From Saprospiraceae bacterium (GTDB taxonomy: Bacteria > Bacteroidota > Bacteroidia > Chitinophagales > Saprospiraceae): a DNA stretch of 36,766 nucleotides. The position numbers were made by a program, and so were the translations under genes. Shown here in pieces: positions 18,859-26,820 of the stretch; the stretch's first letter is position 1, and each line of letters begins with the position of its first letter. Location of the stretch: NCBI GenBank assembly GCA_020631635.1, contig JAHDGW010000004.1, positions 1 to 36,766 of the forward strand, written 5' to 3'. The notes under the pieces are model-generated. The model had not been told where the DNA came from, did no database searches, and worked only from the letters and a program-made list of their open reading frames with translations.

Positions 18859-21426
18859 ATACAGGCCAAAAAAGAAAAGAAAAGAACTCCCAAACCATGG
18901 GATATAGAAAACTTCAGTGCAAGCTATGCTTATACCGAAATGAACCATACCGATGAATTTTATAATCAAGATCGGACTAAGGATATAAGAGGAGCACTAG
19001 ATTATAACTATAGTCGAAAAGCTAACTACATTAAGCCTTTTAAAGGTGTAAAAGGCAAATGGCTCAAATGGTTGAGCGAGTTCAACTTTAACCCGCTGCC
19101 GCAATCGTTCAATTTTACGACCGAGATGCGTCGTTATAAAAATGAGCGACAATACCGTCTACCAGAAGTACCCGTATATGCATTTGATGATCAGCGGTTT
19201 GATTGGACTCGGCAGTATGGGCTCAACTGGGATCTAAGTAAATCGATCAAGATTAACTTCAATGCAACTAATACTTCAGTGGTAGATGAGCTTCGCCAAG
19301 TGGGAGTCCCGCGAGAGACTAATGCACCAGCAGGAACCACCGACCTAGAAGCGTGGGTAAGTGACCCCAGCAATAGGATGTGGAAGGATCAATTTGGTAA
19401 TGAAACGGATGCTAACGGTCAAAACTATAGCGATATCGTAAGAGAAAATCCTGATTTTGTAAGCGATTACAGATGGGATAATATCACTAATGGGGGACGT
19501 AATCGTCAATACCAGCATGATCTCGCTGTGACATTTACAGCGCCACTCAAGTACATACCATTATTAGATTGGACTACAGCCAAGGCAAGTTACAATGCAG
19601 GATACAGTTGGGATGCAGCACCCTTAAGTATACAAGAGTTTGGTGGTATTATACAAAACAATCAAAGCCGTAGTCTTAATGTATCATTGAATTTTACCAA
19701 GTTATACAGTAAGTCCAATTACCTTAAAAGTATAGACCGTAAAAAGAGTAATCGTAAAACAAAACGAAAGACTAGAGGAGAGGTAAAACAAGATGATGCT
19801 AAGGGAGAAACAAAAGATGAAAAGGATGATCGCTCGCGTAAAAAGAGTAAGCGGGATGGCCCTAGCGATATAGAGCGCATATTGATCAAGCCATTGCTTG
19901 CATTGAGAAATATTAAGTTTAACTACAGAGAAAATTTAGCCACAGTAGTGCCAGGATTTAATGCGGGTTTATCGCCTCAATACCTTGGTCTGACCTCTGG
20001 TTTTGATGCACCAGGCGCTGCTTTTGTCCTTGGATGGCAGCCAGATATTAGTTACGTAGATGATCCTAATTCAAGCAGTAACTGGTTGTACGATGCTGCC
20101 AATAGTGGGTGGATCACTGACGATAGATTATTCAATGGTCAAGTACTACAAAATCGTACGATATCATGGGATGCCAATATCGATGTCGAACCCATTAGAG
20201 ATCTTAAAGTCAATGTAAAACTCAATAAGAGATATGTAAAAGATCATAAAGAGAACTTCCGAAATCTATCAGATATCGAAGGAGTACCTGATTTTCAGCA
20301 AGTGGCAAGACAAGATGTAGGATCATTTGAAGTGACCTATGCATCTTTCCAGACACTGTTCAATACAAATTCCTTTGAGCTGTTTCAGACTATGAAAGCC
20401 AATAGATATCTAGTATCTAGAAATCTTGCGAATAACGATATACCTCATGAGCTTGATCTTGGATTCAAGGAAGGATATGGCGGTAGTGCATCACAGGTGA
20501 TCATACCATCTTTCTTAGCGGCATATACGGGGCAAGACGTAAATAATCTAGATTATACCAATGGAGAGGAAGTGAATTTGGAGCAACAGATAGCGAATAG
20601 TAGTTATATACCAAGACCTAACTGGAATTTGGAGTATAAAGGCTTATCTAAGCTTTCTTTTATGAAAGAGATATTTAGCTCGATTGTATTTAAGCATGGC
20701 TATAAGTCTACCTTAAGTGTCAATCAATACTTCAGTGATCAGGAGTTTGATCTAGAGTTTGGTCAGGATATCCCTGGCCTACCAGGTATCAAGGAGAATG
20801 GTAATTTTTACTCTCAGATAGAGATACCTCAAGTAGTGATCGACGAGGGCTTTGAGCCTCTTATTGGTATTGAGATCAAAACGAAAAGTGATATGAAGAT
20901 CGACTTCGAATATCGCCAGACTCGTAATCTTGCATTGATCTTAGAGACAACTAATCTTCAAGAGCGTAAGAATAAAGAGATTGCATTCGGATTTGGCTAT
21001 ACCTTCCCAGATGTCAATATCAAGTTTTTGACAGGTGACAAGGGTAAGAAAAACTCTAGAAGCGACCGTGACAAAAAGGACGAAGATCCCGATAAATTAA
21101 ATAACAATACTAACAACAGCCGTGGAGGAAGAGGGGGCCGTGGTGGATCAGTCAATAACTTCAGAGGCAGAGAGCTTACGCTCAACGTAGATTTTGCATT
21201 AGGAGATGATCTTACGGTGCTACATGAGCTAGATAGTGATTATTCGGCCGAGCCAACAAGAGGTGCTAGAAGTATAAGCTTCAGTCCATCAGTAGATTAT
21301 GATATCAATGAAAATTTGACCTTGAGAGCATTCTTTGATTATAATAAACAACAACCAAAGTTGTCGAGTAGTGTAGATGTCACCAGTATGCGTGGAGGGG
21401 TTACCGTTAGGTTCAATCTCAACTAG
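18859..21426 (+). CDS. sprA: SprA C-terminal part in a different frame (annotatable ATG at 18940, but the conserved coding signal begins upstream: ...KKRTPKPWDIENFSASYAYTEMNHTDEF...)
   Basis: Frame is open from 18859; 'WDIENFSASYAYTEMNHTDEF' is the expected SprA continuation; ends 'VTSMRGGVTVRFNLN' as a typical SprA C-terminus. ATG 18940 lies inside the conserved strand and there is no signal peptide. Confidence 0.9.
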   Translation: MQAKKEKKRTPKPWDIENFSASYAYTEMNHTDEFYNQDRTKDIRGALDYNYSRKANYIKPFKGVKGKWLKWLSEFNFNPLPQSFNFTTEMRRYKNERQYRLPEVPVYAFDDQRFDWTRQYGLNWDLSKSIKINFNATNTSVVDELRQVGVPRETNAPAGTTDLEAWVSDPSNRMWKDQFGNETDANGQNYSDIVRENPDFVSDYRWDNITNGGRNRQYQHDLAVTFTAPLKYIPLLDWTTAKASYNAGYSWDAAPLSIQEFGGIIQNNQSRSLNVSLNFTKLYSKSNYLKSIDRKKSNRKTKRKTRGEVKQDDAKGETKDEKDDRSRKKSKRDGPSDIERILIKPLLALRNIKFNYRENLATVVPGFNAGLSPQYLGLTSGFDAPGAAFVLGWQPDISYVDDPNSSSNWLYDAANSGWITDDRLFNGQVLQNRTISWDANIDVEPIRDLKVNVKLNKRYVKDHKENFRNLSDIEGVPDFQQVARQDVGSFEVTYASFQTLFNTNSFELFQTMKANRYLVSRNLANNDIPHELDLGFKEGYGGSASQVIIPSFLAAYTGQDVNNLDYTNGEEVNLEQQIANSSYIPRPNWNLEYKGLSKLSFMKEIFSSIVFKHGYKSTLSVNQYFSDQEFDLEFGQDIPGLPGIKENGNFYSQIEIPQVVIDEGFEPLIGIEIKTKSDMKIDFEYRQTRNLALILETTNLQERKNKEIAFGFGYTFPDVNIKFLTGDKGKKNSRSDRDKKDEDPDKLNNNTNNSRGGRGGRGGSVNNFRGRELTLNVDFALGDDLTVLHELDSDYSAEPTRGARSISFSPSVDYDINENLTLRAFFDYNKQQPKLSSSVDVTSMRGGVTVRFNLN

Positions 21427-21449
21427 CTCATCTAAAAAAATAATTTACA

Positions 21450-21493
21450 AAAATAGGGTCAAGCAGATATATTCTGTTTGACCCTATTTTTTT
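21450..21493 (+). terminator. Strong Rho-independent terminator of sprA
   Basis: AATAGGGTCAAGCAGA-tatat-TCTGTTTGACCCTATT followed by T-run. Confidence 0.9.
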
Positions 21494-21558
21494 ACCATTA
21501 GTAATAGCCATGCTGTACTTTGTACTCCCAAAACTTAGTGCTGATACTTGACTAGATG

Positions 21559-22299
21559 CTATTCAAACTGAATCATGGTGCTCATATCTTTACCATCACG
21601 GGTATAAACAATACGAGCATCATCGATAATGTTTTGCACAATTGTGATCAGCATATCACTATCGTTTATCTTGATACCATTGATAGATTGGATAATATCT
21701 CCAGCCTGTAAGCCAGCGTTGTCGGCTTTAGAATCTTTAATGATTTCCGTGATACGTATACCATTACTACCGTCTTCGATCATCACACCTAGTCGCGGTT
21801 TTTTGTCACTCTCGTCATCTACCGTTACGGTCACTACTTTCTCGCCATTGATTTCTTTTACGACAACTTTCATATTTTCTTCATCTACGTCACCGATCAC
21901 CTTGATATCAATGTCTTCGTCATCCATGGCGTCTACCTGTACTTCGATCTCTTTAGTTAGGGATTTATGGTTATCTAGATGGATTTCGTGTTCATCTAGT
22001 AGATCTTTCATTTCTTCTGGCATCTCACCTGTACCATCCCATTTTAGTTCTTTGCGCTTACCATTATCATCTACGACGACAACTTGATATTCTTTTTCAT
22101 ACGTACTTTTGATCGTATGTTCTTTGGTCTCGCCATCCATTTTTCGAATTACCTTTTTTGTAATTTTCTTTTTGCCATCATCCGTAATTTCTTCTTCTAT
22201 AGTGATTGATTCTTCTGATTGAGCGATAGTATTAGTGATACAAAGAGAGATAATACTGACTAGTAGAAGGGTAGTAAAAAACAGTTTATTGGTGTTCAT
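21559..22299 (-). CDS. Exported acidic protein with C-terminal PDZ domain, no protease domain
   Basis: Signal peptide; 'KPRLGVMIEDGSNGIRITEIIKDSKADNAGLQAGDIIQSINGIKINDSDMLITIVQN' PDZ; N-terminal Asp/Glu/Lys-rich region. Confidence 0.88.
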   Translation of the reverse strand: MNTNKLFFTTLLLVSIISLCITNTIAQSEESITIEEEITDDGKKKITKKVIRKMDGETKEHTIKSTYEKEYQVVVVDDNGKRKELKWDGTGEMPEEMKDLLDEHEIHLDNHKSLTKEIEVQVDAMDDEDIDIKVIGDVDEENMKVVVKEINGEKVVTVTVDDESDKKPRLGVMIEDGSNGIRITEIIKDSKADNAGLQAGDIIQSINGIKINDSDMLITIVQNIIDDARIVYTRDGKDMSTMIQFE

Positions 22300-22446
22300 A
22301 ATAATTCGTTTATATTTAAAATTGACTTGAATTTACATATCAAAGTGGTGGAGAGCCATTTTTTAAGGGTTAAAACCTAGTTAAAATAGCTAGTATTTGA
22401 ATAGATTAGCAGCTGTTGGAGTGTTAGGTACAACATAAGTAAAGCT

Positions 22447-23901
22447 ATGAGCAAGAGGTCCATCTGGGCGATAATAATTTTGATGACTGGTGCATTGGTA
22501 GGCATCACACTGATTCAGTACTACTGGATCAAGTGGCAGGTAGACCTCAATGAGGAGAATTTTGATTCTAAAGTTACCATGACGCTGAATAGAGTCAAGG
22601 AGCAAATAGAGAAAGAAGCATCACTCAAAAAAGATGTAAAAAGTGACCTAGATAAGATTGCTAAATCACCTTTTGGTACAAAGAGTAAGCTCGGAGCTAA
22701 ACAGTACTTAGGCAACATGGGCTCCATCAGTTCGCTAGATCGATCATTATTCAATGATACTTATGCATATTTAAATCCAGAAGATGATTTTGATAATATA
22801 AGCAATAGGACTATTGATCGGCTCATGCTCAGAGAGCTTCAGGATCAATCGATAGATCTCGACTATAACTATGGAGTCTATTCCAATGGCGATAAGGGAT
22901 TCTTCATCGTAGATGGGGAGTATGTGCCGCTAGTCAACGAAGATGAAAAAAGTAGTGAAAGTGGTATCAATAATAGTCTGACGAGATCAGAGTATCAGAT
23001 CGATTTATTTAGGACAGAAATTGCCAATCCAGGGTTTTTAAAAATCTTTTTTCCTAAAAAAAATAGTTTTCTTTGGTCCCAGGTAAGTACATCACTGATT
23101 ACTTCTTTAATATTTACAGGTCTGATTTTATTTTGTTTTTCGTATACCATTATGGTTATTTTGAGGCAAAAGAAAGTCTCTGAAATGAAGACGGATTTTA
23201 TCAATAATATGACGCATGAGTTTAAGACTCCGATTGCTACCATCTCATTGGCGTCGGATTCTATTACCAGTCCTATGATTATCAATGATGAATCTAAAAT
23301 CAGAAGATTCACGGGTATCATAAAACAAGAAAATCAGAGAATGCTCAAGCAGGTAGAGAAGGTACTGCAAATGGCAAGAATTGATAAACAAGACTTTGAC
23401 CTTAACCTCGTGACCCTGGATATGCACGAGGTCATCAAAAAGGCCTCTCGAAATGCAAATTTAAAGGTGGAGCAAAAGGAAGGAAGTATCAGTTTAGATT
23501 TAAAAGCAAAATCCCCTGATATTATTGGGGATGAAACCCACCTGTCGAGTATTATCCATAATCTCTTAGATAATGCAATGAAATACTCTAAAAACCCTCC
23601 GCATATCACAATCTCTACCAGAAATGACAGAAAAGGTCTGGAGATAAGTGTAAAAGACAACGGAATAGGAATCTCAAACGATTCTATTAAACATATATTT
23701 GACAAGTTCTATCGAGTCCATACAGGTAATTTACATGATGTTAAAGGATTTGGACTTGGGTTGAGCTATGTCAAAGCGATAGTTGATGCCCATAAGGCTA
23801 CGATCAAAGTACAAAGTGAACTCGGTAAAGGAAGTAATTTTATTATTCATTTTCCGGTGAATAAAAGTGACTTAATACCAAAAGTTACATCCCAATTATA
23901 G
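22447..23901 (+). CDS. Sensor histidine kinase (RprX-like)
   Basis: Two TM segments flanking an extracytoplasmic region; 'NNMTHEFKTPIATISLASDSI' H-box; 'NLLDNAMKYS' N-box; 'VKDNGIGI', 'GFGLGLSYV' G-boxes. Confidence 0.96.
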   Translation: MSKRSIWAIIILMTGALVGITLIQYYWIKWQVDLNEENFDSKVTMTLNRVKEQIEKEASLKKDVKSDLDKIAKSPFGTKSKLGAKQYLGNMGSISSLDRSLFNDTYAYLNPEDDFDNISNRTIDRLMLRELQDQSIDLDYNYGVYSNGDKGFFIVDGEYVPLVNEDEKSSESGINNSLTRSEYQIDLFRTEIANPGFLKIFFPKKNSFLWSQVSTSLITSLIFTGLILFCFSYTIMVILRQKKVSEMKTDFINNMTHEFKTPIATISLASDSITSPMIINDESKIRRFTGIIKQENQRMLKQVEKVLQMARIDKQDFDLNLVTLDMHEVIKKASRNANLKVEQKEGSISLDLKAKSPDIIGDETHLSSIIHNLLDNAMKYSKNPPHITISTRNDRKGLEISVKDNGIGISNDSIKHIFDKFYRVHTGNLHDVKGFGLGLSYVKAIVDAHKATIKVQSELGKGSNFIIHFPVNKSDLIPKVTSQL

Positions 23902-23928
23902 AATTCTTATCAAAAAAAGACTTAACGA

Positions 23929-24645
23929 ATGTCAAACAAAATTTTATTAGTAGAAGACGATCAAAATTTCGGAGATGTGCTAAAATCATATCTAGAAATG
24001 CATGAATTTGACGTAACACTTGCTACTGACGGTGAAGCCGGTAAGCAGGCTTTTGATAAAGATGATTATGACCTCTGCATATTTGATGTCATGATGCCTA
24101 AAAAAGATGGATTTACTCTGGGAAAAGAAGTGAGAGAACAAGATAAGGATACACCCATTATATTCTTGACTGCTAAAACATTGAAAGAGGATGTGCTAGA
24201 AGGATTTAAGGTAGGTGCGGATGATTACATCACTAAGCCTTTTAATAGCGAGGAGTTGCTCTATCGGGTACAAGCCATACTTAAGCGAAGTGCCAAAGCA
24301 CCAGACCCAAAAGAGGATATTAAAGAATTTGAAATTGGAAAATATCATTTTAATTATCCTCTGAGAATACTCACATACACTAACGGCAAGACCAAGTCAG
24401 AGGATAAGCTATCCCCAAAAGAGGCTCATTTACTTCGATTATTTTGTATGTACAAAAATGATGTATTACCACGATCTGTTGCCCTAACCAAAATATGGAA
24501 TGAAGACAACTATTTTACAGCACGTAGTATGGATGTTTTTGTAACAAAACTGAGAAAGTATCTTGCTAAAGATGACCAACTAGAAATAGTCAATATTCAC
24601 GGCAATGGATTTAGGCTAATCGATAGAAACACTCTTGCGAGCTAA
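23929..24645 (+). CDS. OmpR/PhoB-family response regulator (RprY-like)
   Basis: 'ILLVEDDQNFGDVLKSYLEMHEFDVTLATDGE', 'DLCIFDVMMPKKDGFTLGKEVR', 'GADDYITKPF' plus C-terminal wHTH. Confidence 0.97.
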   Translation: MSNKILLVEDDQNFGDVLKSYLEMHEFDVTLATDGEAGKQAFDKDDYDLCIFDVMMPKKDGFTLGKEVREQDKDTPIIFLTAKTLKEDVLEGFKVGADDYITKPFNSEELLYRVQAILKRSAKAPDPKEDIKEFEIGKYHFNYPLRILTYTNGKTKSEDKLSPKEAHLLRLFCMYKNDVLPRSVALTKIWNEDNYFTARSMDVFVTKLRKYLAKDDQLEIVNIHGNGFRLIDRNTLAS

Positions 24646-24679
24646 CTAGATCACAGCGTAATATAGACTCCCTATAAAG

Positions 24680-24717
24680 CAAAAGGCATACTTTAATGAT
24701 TTAGAGTATGCCTTTTG
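24680..24717. terminator. Bidirectional terminator between the response regulator and M28 peptidase genes
   Basis: AAAAGGCATACTTTAA-tgat-TTAGAGTATGCCTTTT between convergent genes. Confidence 0.8.
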
Positions 24718-24739
24718 TATTTTACGATAGCTGCTGACC

Positions 24740-26368
24740 TTATTTCTTCACATCTACTTCGATGCGCTTATCTTGATTGGCAAGTTGCCATGTAGTATGA
24801 AAGATAAGTCTGGTCACTTTTTCCATTTTATCAAACATAATTTTCTCAGGAGTATCCGTAGTCATATGATAGTCTCTATGTACACCGCTAAAATAAAATA
24901 TGGCGGGTATCCCTTTTTCAGCAAAGTTATAGTGATCTGATCGGTAATAGTATCTATTGGGATCTTGCTCAGAGTTATACGTATAATCGAGCATGAGTTG
25001 GCTATACTTTTGATTTACACTTTCATTGATTTTATGTAGCTCAGTACTGAGGCGATCCGATCCTATTACGTAAATATAATTTGGGTTATTAGCATACTTT
25101 TCATCCACTCGGCCTATCATATCTACATTGACATCCACTACAGTATTTTCTAGTGGAAATATAGGGTTGTCAGCATAATAGGCAGAGCCTAAAAGCCCTT
25201 TTTCCTCACCAGTAACATTAAGAAATAGTACAGATCTTCTCGGTCCCGCATTCATTTTTTTTGCAATGCTAAAAGCTTCTGCCATATCTAGGATAGCGGA
25301 TGTTCCTGAGCCATTGTCATCAGCACCATTATAAATATCGTCACCTCGCTTCCCAAGATGATCAAAATGCGCCGATACGACTACGACTTCATCTTTGAGA
25401 TCGGTACCTTCTACATAGCCGAGCACATTTTCACCAAATAATGTCTTTATTCCTTTTTGGAGTTTTACATCAAGCTTAGTACTTAGCTTTACTTGTTTCG
25501 CTTTTCCTTTTTTATTGGCTTTATTTCTGGCTTTGAGTACTTTTTTCTCTTTCTTACCCCAGATATCTTTCGCTATTGTGGTAGATATATAGGCATGATT
25601 TACTAAGTCTACAGTTCTCTCTGACTTATCCCCGAGTTCCATCTGAGGGCTAAGTAGTCGGCTCCTATTGCGACCGAGCATTTCTTTGATATCAGGAGTG
25701 ATGATGAGCGCTAGAGCTACACCTTTGTCGTAAGCGGTTCTCAATTTGGTATTGATGTCTTTGCTCCACTTAGAAGGCACATCACTACTGGTGATATGGT
25801 ATTTGCCTACTTTATTTTTGGGTTCGCCATCAAAAAATAGTACAACCTTACCGCGGTAATCTTTTTTCTTATAATCACTATACGCAGGATCATCTATACC
25901 GTATCCTATGAAATGTACTTCATCTGTTTTCAGTGAATCTAGACCATTATTTCTAGCTGGAAATGCCAAAAAATCCCATAGATACTTGTACCGATTATCA
26001 TTTACATAGATTGATTTTTCGTCCCATTTGGACCAAGTAAACGCTACTTTTTGAAATTTTCCATCATCACCAATATTAGGTAATCCTAGTTGATCATAGT
26101 GATTAGCGATATATTGAGCAGCTTTGCGATTGCCTTCTTTTCCCGTTTCTCGTCCTTCATATTCATCAGAGGCCAGTATATCTAGATGAACTTTAATATC
26201 AGCTGCCGTGATAGTATTTGCAATTTTTACGGCTATATCTGAGGTATCCGATGATATGGCAATCGTAGTATCTGGTGCGGTGATTGAGCTTATATACTGA
26301 GCATCAATCGTAATCGTAGCGGATATTGCCATGATGAACGTATAGATCTTTATTATACGATTATTCAT
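24740..26368 (-). CDS. Secreted M28-family metallopeptidase
   Basis: 'VVVSAHFDHLGKRGDDIYNGADDNGSGTSAILDMAEAF', 'FLNVTGEEKGLLGSAYYADNP', 'SDHYNFAEKGIPAIFYFSGVHRDYHMTTDTPEKI' zinc-peptidase motifs. Confidence 0.95.
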   Translation of the reverse strand: MNNRIIKIYTFIMAISATITIDAQYISSITAPDTTIAISSDTSDIAVKIANTITAADIKVHLDILASDEYEGRETGKEGNRKAAQYIANHYDQLGLPNIGDDGKFQKVAFTWSKWDEKSIYVNDNRYKYLWDFLAFPARNNGLDSLKTDEVHFIGYGIDDPAYSDYKKKDYRGKVVLFFDGEPKNKVGKYHITSSDVPSKWSKDINTKLRTAYDKGVALALIITPDIKEMLGRNRSRLLSPQMELGDKSERTVDLVNHAYISTTIAKDIWGKKEKKVLKARNKANKKGKAKQVKLSTKLDVKLQKGIKTLFGENVLGYVEGTDLKDEVVVVSAHFDHLGKRGDDIYNGADDNGSGTSAILDMAEAFSIAKKMNAGPRRSVLFLNVTGEEKGLLGSAYYADNPIFPLENTVVDVNVDMIGRVDEKYANNPNYIYVIGSDRLSTELHKINESVNQKYSQLMLDYTYNSEQDPNRYYYRSDHYNFAEKGIPAIFYFSGVHRDYHMTTDTPEKIMFDKMEKVTRLIFHTTWQLANQDKRIEVDVKK

Positions 26369-26385
26369 TACTTATAGGTTTTTTA

Positions 26386-26814
26386 TTAGCAAGATATTTT
26401 GGAGACTCTTCGTTCGTGTCGTCCACCCTCGAATGGAGTTTCCATGAATATTTTTATCATAGATCTAGCCATCTTAGCGGATACAAATCTTGCTGGTATA
26501 CAGATTACGTTGGCATTGTTATGCTGTCTTGCTAGACTAGCAATTTCATTTTTCCAGCACAAGGCAGCACGTACATTTTTATGTTTATTTGCGGTCATGG
26601 CGACACCATTACCACTGCCACAGATGAGTACTCCACGATCGGCTCTACCTTGGTCAATGAGATCACCTACAGGATGCACAAAATCGGGATAATCAACGCT
26701 ATCCAATGAATGAGTGCCTTTATCTATCACTTCATGATCAAGTTTTTTGAGTAGTCTGATGACCGTCTCTTTATAGTCAAATCCTGCATGATCACATCCT
26801 AATGCTACTTTCAT
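26386..26814 (-). CDS. rpiB: Ribose 5-phosphate isomerase B
   Basis: 'KVALGCDHAGFDYKE', 'GVLICGSGNGVAMTANKHKNVRAALCW', 'ARQHNNANVICIPARF'. Confidence 0.96.
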   Translation of the reverse strand: MKVALGCDHAGFDYKETVIRLLKKLDHEVIDKGTHSLDSVDYPDFVHPVGDLIDQGRADRGVLICGSGNGVAMTANKHKNVRAALCWKNEIASLARQHNNANVICIPARFVSAKMARSMIKIFMETPFEGGRHERRVSKISC

Positions 26815-26820
26815 TATATC

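Noticed and set aside
18781-18960. Single homopolymer indel or simple programmed -1 frameshift as the full explanation of the sprA break
   Set aside because: Stops in every frame at 18840, 18844, 18851 and 18856 mean any one shift still terminates; two events (e.g. TAA change plus -1 at A6G, or two indels) are required.
18781-18960. IS or other mobile-element insertion causing the sprA split
   Set aside because: The gap between the frames is only a few tens of bp of A-rich sequence, with no transposase, terminal inverted repeats or target-site duplication seen.
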